Part shown: one piece after another, positions 1 through 6,953 of the stretch
Layout: each line of letters begins with the position of its first letter
Position numbering within the stretch: position 1 is the stretch's first letter
NCBI GenBank assembly: GCA_003164275.1
Contig: PLSY01000358.1
Location: 1 to 10,218, forward strand
Reading direction: 5' to 3'
Length of the DNA stretch: 10,218 nucleotides
Source: Acidimicrobiaceae bacterium
Lineage (GTDB): Bacteria; Actinomycetota; Acidimicrobiia; Acidimicrobiales; RAAP-2
Made by a program: the position numbers and the translations under genes
Notes under the pieces: model-generated
The model's input: the letters and a program-made list of their open reading frames with translations, nothing else
The model's database searches: none
What the model was told of the DNA's origin: nothing

Positions 1-53
1 GATTCATGAAAGCCCGACCACTCCTCATGTCCAAGCGTTACAACGGAATGACT

Positions 54-68
54 TCCCGAATCTCGGGA
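54..68. promoter_or_regulatory. Short inverted repeat upstream of the winged-helix regulator gene
   Basis: TCCCGA (54-59) and TCGGGA (63-68) are perfect 6-base inverted arms separated by three bases. They end 45 bases before the ATG at 114. No T-run follows, so the element does not look like an intrinsic terminator. Its position would suit an operator, perhaps for autoregulation by the downstream winged-helix protein, but that is inference. A 6-base dyad can occur by chance in GC-rich DNA. I see no convincing -35/-10 pair in bases 1-113. Confidence 0.25.
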
Positions 69-113
69 GCAATGACACGAAACTTGTGAAGAGGAAGCGA
101 GAGGAAGGACGAA

Positions 114-821
114 ATGACGCTAACGACCATCAGTATCCATTCGATTGATGAGCACTTTGAACCGGACAGCGAAGATGCTCCATCCGATGAAGAGGGCGAC
201 CGACCAAAACCCTGCCGTCTCGACACCCATCGATGTGGCTCAGCCAGCACGCTTCCTAATGGTGTGTGGTTCGGACCCAAAGGATCCGAAGCCACGGAAA
301 AGGAATTGGTCGCCTTCCTCGGTTCACACAACGGAGTGGCGGTGCTTCAATGGCCGCGAGATACCCATCGATCCAACAGGTTTTTCGCCCTTGGCATTCC
401 GTGTCTCTGGATCGTCCAAGACACAGACGACGTTCCCCCAATCCGGGACAAGTACGAGGAGTGGCTTCCCCGAACGACCAGTGACCTCCAAATCCATGAA
501 TCGCTTAGGCGACTGTGCGACTGGGCGGCGGCAGAACGATCGGCGGTTCTGCCAAGACTCGAACAGAACGGCTGGCTTCACCTCGGAGACCATGGCATCC
601 AGCTCACACCACCTGAGTCCCGTCTGGCTGCCCCGCTTGTCGCCCGCTTCGGGGAGCCGGTCGACGACGAGTTCCTCACTCGCAGGTCGCTACGGTCCAC
701 TGCCCTACCAAAGAACTCCTTGGCTGGCGAACTGGATCATCTCGACAGAGACGTCAACACACTCGGCCTCGAGGTTGTCCGAGCCACCGAGTACAGGCAT
801 CTGATCCGGCGGTGCCGGTGA
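114..821 (+). CDS. Pseudo-receiver / winged-helix transcriptional regulator
   Basis: This is a 235-residue protein that probably binds DNA in the cytoplasm. Residues 1-60 are acidic and low in complexity. Residues about 72-133 resemble a degenerate receiver domain: a hydrophobic strand (GVAVLQWP), a second strand (IPCLWIVQD) and the EEWLP segment. The last recalls the 'D/E-W-x-x-x-P' motif of actinobacterial pseudo-receiver regulators. Residues about 150-235 fit an OmpR/PhoB-type winged helix, with LHLGDHGIQLTPPESRLAAPL, a recognition-helix region around NSLAGELDHLDRDV, and a wing ending VVRATEYRHLIRR. No canonical phosphoacceptor is apparent, so control by phosphorylation is unlikely. The start is supported by GAGGAAGG at 101-108, five bases before the ATG. 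The stop overlaps the next gene's ATG (TGATG), so the two are likely translationally coupled. Family assignment is from remembered motifs; the target genes are unknown. Confidence 0.7.
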   Translation: MTLTTISIHSIDEHFEPDSEDAPSDEEGDRPKPCRLDTHRCGSASTLPNGVWFGPKGSEATEKELVAFLGSHNGVAVLQWPRDTHRSNRFFALGIPCLWIVQDTDDVPPIRDKYEEWLPRTTSDLQIHESLRRLCDWAAAERSAVLPRLEQNGWLHLGDHGIQLTPPESRLAAPLVARFGEPVDDEFLTRRSLRSTALPKNSLAGELDHLDRDVNTLGLEVVRATEYRHLIRRCR

Positions 822-2302
822 TGAGCGTGTACGGCTCTTCGGCGTCCTACTGGCGACAGATCGACCGCCGGATGGGAATTGCCGAATCGGCACTCTGGTC
901 GGGCGAGGCCTTGTCAGGCTGGCGCACGCCCGATACCGGCGCGATGGATCGGGGCACGGATCCGCTGTCGCGACGTTTCTTGCCTGACACCGCTGAGACC
1001 GTCGCTGGTGACAGCCTTTCGATCGGCGGGGTCGAGGTGGCGACGGTAGCCGAGGCAATCGGCACTCCAGTTTTCATCTACGACGAGGCACATCTGCGGA
1101 CACGGTGCCGAGAGGCCCGTCAAGCGTTCGGTGATGGCGTCTCTTTTGCGTCCAAAGCATTTCTCTGTCGGGCGATGGCGAGGATCGCCCATGAGGAGGG
1201 GATGATGCTCGACGTGGCCTCGGGTGGCGAGCTCTCCGTAGCGCTCCACGCTGGCGTTCCCGCCAAGCGCCTTGTCCTGCACGGCAGCAACAAGTCGATG
1301 GAGGAGCTGGCACTAGCGCTCGATGTCGGCATCGGCCGGATCGTGGTTGACTCATTTGACGAGATCGACCGGCTCTATCGGTTGCTTGAAGTCGTGGTAC
1401 CTGGCACCAGGCCACAAGTGCTCGTTCGGATCAACCCAGGAATCACGGTTAACACTCACGCATCGATCGCCACCGGCTGTGAGGATTCGAAGTTCGGGTT
1501 CTCCCTCGCATCGGGCGCGGCCGCGGGGGCAGTCGAGCTGCTCTCCTCCTGTCACAGCCCGGTCGACGTGGTGGGTCTGCACACCCACATCGGCAGCCAA
1601 ATCGTTGATCTGTCTGCGTTCGGTCGGACAGTCGAGTCGCTGGCTCCGCTAATGGCGGCCAAGCGGCTCACCGAGTTGTGCGTCGGAGGTGGCCTGGGTG
1701 TCGCCTATGCATGGGACCAAAAGAGGCCGCCATCCCTCTCCGAGTGGGCCGCCGCAGTGCGCGACGCCTGCTGTAGGGCGGGGATCCCCGATGGGGTACG
1801 GATCACGGCGGAGCCGGGGCGCTCCATCGCGGCAACCGCTGCGATCACCTGTTACCGGATCGGTTCCATCAAGACTGTCCCCATTCCGTCAACGGACGGC
1901 ATCCGGACGTACGTGAGCGTCGACGGGGGGATGAGTGACAATCTCCGTCCGGCCCTCTACGACAGCCGCTACGAAGCGTTCCTGCCGCGAGCAGTCACAG
2001 CCGTCCGACCGCTCGACGTGACGGTGGTAGGCAAGCATTGCGAATCAGGAGACATCCTGGTCAAACAGGGCCATCTCCCCAGGGATGTGGCAGTAGGGGA
2101 CCTCTTGGCGACCCCGGTGACGGGAGCGTACGGCTACGCCATGGCTTCCAACTACAACAAGCTCCTCCGTCCACCGATCGTCTTCGTCAGGGACGGCACG
2201 TATCGAACGGTGACGCGACGCGAAACGATCGAGGATTTGTTGGGTCTGGACGTCGATGAGCCTCCCGCCATGCCAGCGGGCACCGTGAGCGAAGCCTGCT
2301 GA
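821..2302 (+). CDS. lysA: Diaminopimelate decarboxylase (PLP-dependent, fold type III)
   Basis: This enzyme decarboxylates meso-2,6-diaminopimelate to L-lysine, the last step of the DAP pathway, using pyridoxal phosphate. Numbered from the ATG at 821 (493 residues), visible landmarks are the Schiff-base lysine K112 in FASKAF, HGSNKS (about 155-160), HTHIGS (254-259), the phosphate-binding glycines GGGLG (289-293), EPGR (331-334), the active-site CESGD (407-411, contributed across the dimer) and GAYGYAMASNYN (435-446). These fit LysA better than ornithine or arginine decarboxylases. The start is uncertain. ATG 944 would give 452 residues and put the lysine at residue 71, close to the usual actinobacterial length, but has no clear ribosome binding site. 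ATG 821 overlaps the upstream stop (TGATG), and codons 821-943 keep a high third-position GC content, so I chose it. GTG 818 is also possible. lysA here sits beside a regulator and not beside argS, hom or thrC. Confidence 0.88.
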   Translation: MSVYGSSASYWRQIDRRMGIAESALWSGEALSGWRTPDTGAMDRGTDPLSRRFLPDTAETVAGDSLSIGGVEVATVAEAIGTPVFIYDEAHLRTRCREARQAFGDGVSFASKAFLCRAMARIAHEEGMMLDVASGGELSVALHAGVPAKRLVLHGSNKSMEELALALDVGIGRIVVDSFDEIDRLYRLLEVVVPGTRPQVLVRINPGITVNTHASIATGCEDSKFGFSLASGAAAGAVELLSSCHSPVDVVGLHTHIGSQIVDLSAFGRTVESLAPLMAAKRLTELCVGGGLGVAYAWDQKRPPSLSEWAAAVRDACCRAGIPDGVRITAEPGRSIAATAAITCYRIGSIKTVPIPSTDGIRTYVSVDGGMSDNLRPALYDSRYEAFLPRAVTAVRPLDVTVVGKHCESGDILVKQGHLPRDVAVGDLLATPVTGAYGYAMASNYNKLLRPPIVFVRDGTYRTVTRRETIEDLLGLDVDEPPAMPAGTVSEAC

Positions 2303-2547
2303 TAGCACTCTCGCGAATCTGGAGGAAGGACCACCGCTGTCACTGGGCAACATCAGCCCAATTTGGCACCTCATGCCGCATCGTTCCTCGGGTCGGGCGT
2401 CAACGTCCTACTGGCACACGGCGTATCACAGCGCGCTGTGCGCACACTCTCCGTCGTGGGCGAGGTCGATATCTTCGAGCACCGTCCCGCTGCCCCCGGT
2501 ATCGACTTCGCCCGCCGGCAACTCCCACGCGACTCCATCGCCCTCAC
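2303..2547 (+). other. Gene-poor spacer with a possible decayed open frame (faint STAS-like words)
   Basis: No convincing intact gene lies between lysA and the acyl-CoA dehydrogenase. A good Shine-Dalgarno-like GGAGGAAGG (2321-2329) is followed by no ATG or GTG at normal spacing. One + frame is open from 2306 to the TGA at 2550, with a TTG at 2363. It reads FLGSGVNVLLAHG, then RTLSVVGEVDIFEH, then LPRDSIALT. These short words resemble parts of STAS/anti-anti-sigma domains (GEVD near the N-terminus, FLGSSG-V-LL near the middle), but in the wrong order and without a continuous domain. It may be a scrambled remnant or chance. A weak 5-bp stem (2344-2348 with 2356-2360) lies inside it. Confidence 0.25.
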
Positions 2548-2576
2548 CTGATAACGACTAGATAACAGTGTAATAT
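2548..2576 (+). promoter_or_regulatory. Candidate sigma-70-type promoter of the catabolic operon
   Basis: CTGATA (2548-2553, 4 of 6 matches to TTGACA) and TAATAT (2571-2576, 4 of 6 to TATAAT, with the T-A...T pattern) are separated by exactly 17 bases. The segment is notably AT-rich against a GC-rich background. Transcription would begin near 2583 and leave about 40 bases before the GTG at 2622. GATAAC occurs twice (2550-2555 and 2561-2566), and an imperfect GATA/TATC dyad (2561-2577) overlaps the -10. A regulator such as the TetR protein encoded downstream could act here; that part is inference. Confidence 0.45.
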
Positions 2577-2610
2577 CTCCGTGCGTCGGCGATAGTGAGC
2601 ACACAAGGAA

Positions 2611-2616
2611 AAGAGG
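2611..2616 (+). promoter_or_regulatory. Ribosome binding site that fixes the acyl-CoA dehydrogenase start at 2622
   Basis: AAGAGG at 2611-2616, inside a longer purine run from 2605 to 2617, lies five bases before GTG 2622. The alternative GTG at 2595 has no Shine-Dalgarno sequence upstream and would begin only about a dozen bases after the predicted transcription start. Starting at 2622 also yields the family-typical N-terminus MAWDFETDPEF. Confidence 0.55.
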
Positions 2617-2621
2617 GCCGG

Positions 2622-3917
2622 GTGGCGTGGGACTTCGAGACAGATCCAGAGTTCGAGCAAGAGCTGGAGTGGATGCGGTCGTTCATCGACCGGGAGTTAA
2701 TCCCCCTCGAGCCCATCCTGCCCGAGCTGCCGCCCGACGAGTGGAGCGTGGTCAAGGCCCACCTCCAGGGCTTGGTGAAGGAACGGGGGCTGTGGGGCGC
2801 CTTCCTCGACCAGCGTCTCGGTGGCCCTGGTTTGGGCCAGCTCAAGTTGGCACTCATGTCCGAGCTCATCGGGCGGTGCATGTTCTCCATGTCCATCTTC
2901 GGCGTCCAGGCGCCCGACAGTGGAAATATGGAGTTGCTGGCCCACGGCGCGACAGATGCCCAGAAGGAGCGCTGGCTATGGCCGAACCTCCGGGGAGACA
3001 TCTCGAGCGCGTTCGCCCTCACCGAGCCGTTCAATGCCGGTGCCGACCCCACGGTGATCAGCACCACGGCGGTGGCGGACGGTGACGAGTGGGTGATCAA
3101 CGGTCATAAGTGGTTCATCACCAACGCCTCGGTGGCCGATGTGGTCCTTGTGTTCGCCGAGACGAACCCCGAGAGCCGGCCCCATAAGCACGCCTCCGTA
3201 TTCGTGGTGCCCAAGGGGACAGAGGGCATGGTGATCGTCCGGGATATCGGGACGATGGCGCATCCGGTCGCCGAGTTCGGCCGGACCGGAAACCACGCGG
3301 AGATCATCTTTCGCGACTGTCGTGTGCCGGCCGACCACCTGATCGGTGCTCCGGGAGACGGCTTCGTCCTTGCCCAGCAGAGGCTCGGAGGTGGCCGGAT
3401 CCACCACGCCATGCGTTGGTTGGGCCAAGCCCAGCGCTCGTTGGACATCATGTGCGAACGCGCCGTGTCGAGGGAGTCGCACGGGAAGGTGCTCGGGCAA
3501 CACCAGATGATCCAGGACTACATCGCCCTCTCCTACACGGAGATCCAAGCGGCACGGCTGCTCACCTTCCAGACGGCGTGGAAGATGGACAAGCTCGGCG
3601 CCATGCAGGTCCGTGCCGAGCTTGGGATGGTCAAGGCACATGTGTCGAAGGTGGTCCTCGCCGTGCTCGATCGGACCATCCAGGTCTGTGGCGCGTTGGG
3701 GTATTCGAGCGACCTTCCAGTCGAAGAGTGGTACCGCACCACCCGCTTCGGCTCCATTGGGGACGGCCCCGACGAGCTACACAAATCGGTGTTGGCTCGC
3801 AAAGTGATGAAGGGGTATGCGCCGGTGGATGGTTGGCCGACAGAGCACAAGCCAAGCAGAGTCCCGGCCGCCAAAGAGAAGTGGGCCGAGCTCCGAGCAG
3901 CAGCAGGCATGGCATGA
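2622..3917 (+). CDS. Acyl-CoA dehydrogenase, ACAD10/11-like
   Basis: This is an FAD-dependent dehydrogenase of 431 residues that introduces a 2,3 double bond in an acyl-CoA and passes electrons to an electron-transfer flavoprotein. From GTG 2622 the N-terminus is MAWDFETDPEF, typical of this subgroup. The central beta domain begins at FALTEP (131-136) and includes WVINGHKWFITNAS. The C-terminal helical domain carries VCGALGYSSDLPVEEWYR and IGDGPDELHK. In the ACAD10/11-like branch this GDGPDE motif replaces the YEGT motif of short- and medium-chain enzymes, which puts Asp381 where the usual catalytic glutamate sits; E385 is close by. Length is slightly above the usual 380-410. Its last bases overlap the next gene by four (ATGA), so it leads a coupled operon. 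Substrates for this branch are often branched, hydroxylated or cyclic acyl-CoAs; which one applies here is unknown. A longer form from GTG 2595 is possible but less likely. Confidence 0.9.
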   Translation: MAWDFETDPEFEQELEWMRSFIDRELIPLEPILPELPPDEWSVVKAHLQGLVKERGLWGAFLDQRLGGPGLGQLKLALMSELIGRCMFSMSIFGVQAPDSGNMELLAHGATDAQKERWLWPNLRGDISSAFALTEPFNAGADPTVISTTAVADGDEWVINGHKWFITNASVADVVLVFAETNPESRPHKHASVFVVPKGTEGMVIVRDIGTMAHPVAEFGRTGNHAEIIFRDCRVPADHLIGAPGDGFVLAQQRLGGGRIHHAMRWLGQAQRSLDIMCERAVSRESHGKVLGQHQMIQDYIALSYTEIQAARLLTFQTAWKMDKLGAMQVRAELGMVKAHVSKVVLAVLDRTIQVCGALGYSSDLPVEEWYRTTRFGSIGDGPDELHKSVLARKVMKGYAPVDGWPTEHKPSRVPAAKEKWAELRAAAGMA

Positions 3918-4930
3918 GCGAGAACACCTACCTGGCTATGGAGATGGCTGGCCCTGGGGCGCCTCCGGCTCCGGCCGAGCGGAGAGTGCCGGACCCTGGG
4001 CCAGGGCAGGCGGTGGTCCGGGTCCACGCGTCGAGCATGAACTTCCACGACGTCGTGAACCTGATGGGCCTTCTGGACGGTCCGTGGCCACGCGTCCCGA
4101 TGTCGGATGGCGCCGGGGAGGTGGTCTCGGTCGGCGAAGGCGTGGTCAGCGTGGTCGTCGGCGATCGTGTAATCGGTGCATTTCACCCCGGCTGGCTTGA
4201 CGGCCCTCCCACTCCGGCCAACAAGCGGGAGATGCCCGGCGATTCACGAGACGGATGGCTGCAGCAGTATCAACTCTTTGCCGCCAACGCACTCATTCGT
4301 GTGCCCGACTACCTGAGCGACTACGAGGCCGCCACCCTGCCGTGCGCGGGCACCACTGCATGGAGCGCACTGGAGCTCGGTCCGGTCGGAGTCGGTGACG
4401 TAGTTGTCACGCAGGGCACCGGCGGGGTCTCGCTCTATGCACTCCAACTGGCCAAGGCCAGGGGGGCAACGGTGATATTGACCTCCTCGTCGGACGAGAA
4501 ACTAGAAGTCGGAAGGTCTCTCGGCGCCGATTTCGGCATCAACTACTGCTCGACACCCGACTGGCAGGCAACGGTGCGGGAGATAACCAACGGGCGCGGT
4601 GCCGACTTGGTGGTCGATCTGGGTGGTCAGGACACCCTCGACCGGTCGGTGAAGGCAACCCGCATGGACGGTGCAGTCGCCATCGTCGGCGTGCTCAGTG
4701 GCTTCGGCATGGCCTCCATCTCGGTCTCCGACGCCATGATGAACAATATCCATCTCTCTGGCGTCACTGTCGGGAGCGTGAAGGATCATGCCGACCTCTG
4801 CGCGGCCATGGAACGGGGGGGCATCCACCCTCACATCAGCCACCGATTGGGCTGGGATGCCATGGAAGAGGCGACGACGATCATGCAAGCCGCACAGCAC
4901 ATCGGCAAGATCGTCATCGATGTTCCATGA
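3914..4930 (+). CDS. Zinc-independent MDR-family NAD(P)H oxidoreductase (quinone/enone reductase-like)
   Basis: This is a 338-residue member of the medium-chain dehydrogenase/reductase superfamily. Residues 1-125 form the GroES-like domain, with VHASSMNFHDVVNLMG where zinc alcohol dehydrogenases carry the catalytic cysteine (CGSD). The catalytic and structural zinc cysteines are absent. The Rossmann domain spans about 130-290, with TLPCAGTTAWSAL, the nucleotide loop GTGGVS (168-173), LGADFGINY and GADLVVDLGG. This arrangement is typical of quinone oxidoreductases, 2-enoyl or enone reductases and some alcohol dehydrogenases that use NADPH. SSSDEK after the second strand (191-196) is compatible with NADPH. 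The ATG overlaps the preceding stop (ATGA), and its own stop overlaps the next ATG the same way, placing it firmly inside the operon. A likely role is reduction of an activated C=C bond, or oxidoreduction of an alcohol intermediate; the sequence does not decide which. Confidence 0.88.
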   Translation: MSENTYLAMEMAGPGAPPAPAERRVPDPGPGQAVVRVHASSMNFHDVVNLMGLLDGPWPRVPMSDGAGEVVSVGEGVVSVVVGDRVIGAFHPGWLDGPPTPANKREMPGDSRDGWLQQYQLFAANALIRVPDYLSDYEAATLPCAGTTAWSALELGPVGVGDVVVTQGTGGVSLYALQLAKARGATVILTSSSDEKLEVGRSLGADFGINYCSTPDWQATVREITNGRGADLVVDLGGQDTLDRSVKATRMDGAVAIVGVLSGFGMASISVSDAMMNNIHLSGVTVGSVKDHADLCAAMERGGIHPHISHRLGWDAMEEATTIMQAAQHIGKIVIDVP

Positions 4931-5391
4931 GCGCGAACGACGCCGCCTTCTTGGACCTCACCGGCAGAGTGTTCAGCGACAAGCTCATCCGAGGGAAGCC
5001 GAACAATTCAGCCGGTTGCCTGTTGGACGAGGCCGTGCCGCCGGGCAGCCCAGTGATCAACATCAGTTCCAAGGCGTCCGTCCGGCCTACCCCATGGACC
5101 GTGGTCTACGCGGCAGCCAAAGCCGGGCAGAATGCGCTGACCAAAGCCGCAGCAGCCGAGTTCGGACCGAAAGGGGTCCGTGTGAACGCCATGGTGTGCG
5201 GCATGCTCCGAACGGACAGCCTGCGACAGGCCCTGACCACCACGGAGGCGGAACGACGTATCGCCTCGCAGCTCAGCCTCGGTCGCATCGCCGGACCCGA
5301 GGAGATCGTGGAAACCGCACTGTATTTGGACGGTGATGCCTCGTCCTATCTGACAGGAGAACTGATCATGCTCGACCGAGGAGGAAGCTGA
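4927..5391 (+). CDS. Truncated short-chain dehydrogenase lacking its cofactor-binding half
   Basis: This is only 154 residues, against about 250 for classical SDRs. Residues 1-16 (MSANDAAFLDLTGRVF) look like a normal SDR N-terminus just before the first Rossmann strand. The glycine motif TGxxxGxG, the NNAG motif and helices up to about the fourth strand are missing. After an unmatched stretch (17-29), the SDR fold resumes with CLLDEAVPPGSPVINISS, the catalytic serine region (S47/S48), Y61 and K65 in YAAAK, VRVNAM, and a normal C-terminus YLTGELIMLDRGGS. The simplest reading is an in-frame internal deletion of roughly 90-100 codons. Such a protein should not bind NAD(P) alone. It may be a pseudogene kept open for translational coupling, or a partner of the neighbouring SDR. 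It overlaps the upstream gene by four bases, and its TGA shares a base with the downstream ATG. A purine run at its 3' end (GAGGAGGAAG, 5378-5387) serves as the next gene's ribosome binding site. Confidence 0.75.
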   Translation: MSANDAAFLDLTGRVFSDKLIRGKPNNSAGCLLDEAVPPGSPVINISSKASVRPTPWTVVYAAAKAGQNALTKAAAAEFGPKGVRVNAMVCGMLRTDSLRQALTTTEAERRIASQLSLGRIAGPEEIVETALYLDGDASSYLTGELIMLDRGGS

Positions 5392-6236
5392 TGGCCCGAC
5401 CGATGACAATCACCCTGGAGGGTCGGAGCGCGCTCGTCACGGGCGGGGGCACCGGGATCGGGAAGGCCTGCGCCGGGGCTCTGGCTCGGTTGGGGGCCGA
5501 TGTCACCATCGCCGGACCCGATACGGCCGTGCTCAAGCGAGCAGTCGACGAGCTGTCCACCGACGGCGTCGTCCACTACATCCAGGCCGACGTGACCGAA
5601 GAAGATCAGGTGGAAGCAGCCGTCGATGCAGCTGCGCGAGGCGGGAAGCTGGACATCGCCCTCGCCAATGCCGGCACCGGCTTTCCCGGCTCGCTCCTCC
5701 ATCTCTCCAAAGAACATTGGATGGTGCCTATCGGGGTCAATCTGCTGGGATCCGCTTTCACCATCAAGCACGCGGCCAGGAAGATGTTGGACGAAGGGGG
5801 CTCGATCATCACTGTCTCCTCCGGCGCGAGTTCCAGATTGACGAAGTTCATGGCGAGCTACTCGGTGAGCAAGGCCGCCCTCGATGAACTCACCAGAGCT
5901 GCGGCTCAGGAACTGGGGCCCTTTGGTATCCGCGTCAATGCCGTCCGCCCGGGGTGGATCCAGACCGAGTCTTTGACCGCGGCCGCCACCGGATCCAATG
6001 CGGCCAATGCCCTCGCCCAGACGCCACTCGGCCGACTCGGCGAGGTCGACGACGTCGTCCGGGCGGTCATCTATCTGGCGTCGGATCAGTCAGAATGGGT
6101 GACCGGCCAACTGCTCAATGTCTGTGGTGGGTTCAACCTGATCCCACCCAGCATGAACTTGGAGGAGACGGCCCGGGCACTGTTCCCCGAGCAGATGATC
6201 GAGGATTTCGGCGAGCCCTCCCCTCAGGACGTGTGA
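5391..6236 (+). CDS. Short-chain dehydrogenase/reductase (classical SDR)
   Basis: This intact 281-residue SDR has the nucleotide loop TGGGTGIG (17-24), a conserved aspartate in ADVT (67), NAG (93-95), the structural/catalytic asparagine in VNLLG (118), serines S143/S144, Tyr157 and Lys161 in YSVSK, and RVNAVRPGWIQTE after strand six. The catalytic tetrad is complete. It probably oxidises a secondary hydroxyl, or reduces the matching ketone, on a CoA-bound intermediate. The residue after the second strand gives AGPDTAVL, which does not clearly decide between NAD and NADP. The C-terminus runs about 30 residues past the usual end (FNLIPPSMNL to SPQDV), a tail seen in some catabolic SDRs. The start is well supported by GAGGAGGAAG upstream and a TGATG junction. 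A 46-base gap follows before the TetR gene. The substrate is not identifiable. Confidence 0.9.
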   Translation: MARPMTITLEGRSALVTGGGTGIGKACAGALARLGADVTIAGPDTAVLKRAVDELSTDGVVHYIQADVTEEDQVEAAVDAAARGGKLDIALANAGTGFPGSLLHLSKEHWMVPIGVNLLGSAFTIKHAARKMLDEGGSIITVSSGASSRLTKFMASYSVSKAALDELTRAAAQELGPFGIRVNAVRPGWIQTESLTAAATGSNAANALAQTPLGRLGEVDDVVRAVIYLASDQSEWVTGQLLNVCGGFNLIPPSMNLEETARALFPEQMIEDFGEPSPQDV

Positions 6237-6282
6237 TCCGATGACCCACCATGGATGCACTGAACCGGGGGGCAGCTGAGCG

Positions 6283-6951
6283 GTGCCAAAGCCCGACGGT
6301 CTTCAGCTCGGAGCCGACGCCATCGTAGAAGTGGCGACGGAGATCCTCCTCGAGGAGGGACTCGACGCGGTCAGCATGAGGAGTGTGTCGGCGCGCCTCG
6401 GCGTGTCCCCGGTCCCCCTCTATAGCCGCATCGGCAACAAGGACGACCTCCTGGACGCGATGAGCGACCACCTGCTGGCCAACCTGGCGCCGGCTGTCCA
6501 ACTGGACGAGCACTGGCCCGACTACGCCACCCGGTGGTCCGTCGAGATCCGGCGCCGCCTCCTGGTCGCCACCGACAGCCGATTGATCCTGCGGGAACGG
6601 CGCCATCACTACGTGGAGGCGAGCCGCCCATTGATCAACCTGATGAGAGCGGACGGGCTGAGCTCCGACCTGGCCGTGCAGGGCTGTCGACAGCTCATCT
6701 GGGCCATCGTGGGGTTCGTGGCTCTGGAGGGCCACCAGACCAGGGCATCAGGCGCCCGAAGCCAGCGCCGACGGCCCGGTGCAGATCCCTCGGGGGTGAC
6801 CCCCGAGGAGGTCGAGGAGCTGTTCAGTCTGCAGATCCGGTATCTGATCGAGGGCATCGGTCGAGGGTCGAACGCCGAGACTGCTCCTTCAGAGACCACC
6901 ACGTCAGGCGGCGTCACCCCACCCGACACCGGAGAGGCATCGAAAGGCTGA
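6283..6951 (+). CDS. TetR-family transcriptional regulator
   Basis: This is a 222-residue DNA-binding regulator. The N-terminal helix-turn-helix spans about residues 13-58: AIVEVATEILLEEG, then VSMRSVSARLGVSPVPLYSRIGNKDDLLDAM in overlapping segments, the classic TetR layout. The C-terminal ligand-binding region (about 75-190) is divergent, as is usual. The last 30 or so residues are low-complexity, rich in Ser, Thr, Gly and Pro, and probably disordered. The GTG at 6283 is the only reasonable start, because the in-frame ATG at 6241 runs into a TGA. A G-rich run at 6267-6272 is a weak ribosome binding site. The gene lies within the operon and on the same strand, so it may repress its own operon until a CoA ester or acid intermediate binds. 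The promoter at 2548-2576 is a candidate target by inference only. Confidence 0.88.
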   Translation: MPKPDGLQLGADAIVEVATEILLEEGLDAVSMRSVSARLGVSPVPLYSRIGNKDDLLDAMSDHLLANLAPAVQLDEHWPDYATRWSVEIRRRLLVATDSRLILRERRHHYVEASRPLINLMRADGLSSDLAVQGCRQLIWAIVGFVALEGHQTRASGARSQRRRPGADPSGVTPEEVEELFSLQIRYLIEGIGRGSNAETAPSETTTSGGVTPPDTGEASKG

Positions 6952-6953
6952 AC

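Noticed and set aside
145..804. A 219-codon + frame overlapping the winged-helix regulator gene
   Set aside because: It has no recognisable domain and an odd composition (rich in Ser, Pro, Arg). The frame starting at 114 has a good ribosome binding site, winged-helix features and a coupled junction to lysA, so this is a shadow frame.
2344..2364. Stem TGGGC/GCCCA followed by ATTT as a terminator for lysA
   Set aside because: The stem has only five pairs with a 7-base loop and three T residues follow. This is too weak to call an intrinsic terminator.
2595..2621. GTG 2595 as the start of the acyl-CoA dehydrogenase
   Set aside because: It has no Shine-Dalgarno sequence upstream and adds nine residues before the family-typical MAWDF start. 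GTG 2622 has AAGAGG five bases upstream.
3416..3913. In-frame extension upstream of the MDR oxidoreductase start, giving a 504-residue protein
   Set aside because: The extra residues lie wholly within the acyl-CoA dehydrogenase gene in another frame and match no MDR sequence. The ATG at 3914 with an ATGA overlap is the real start.
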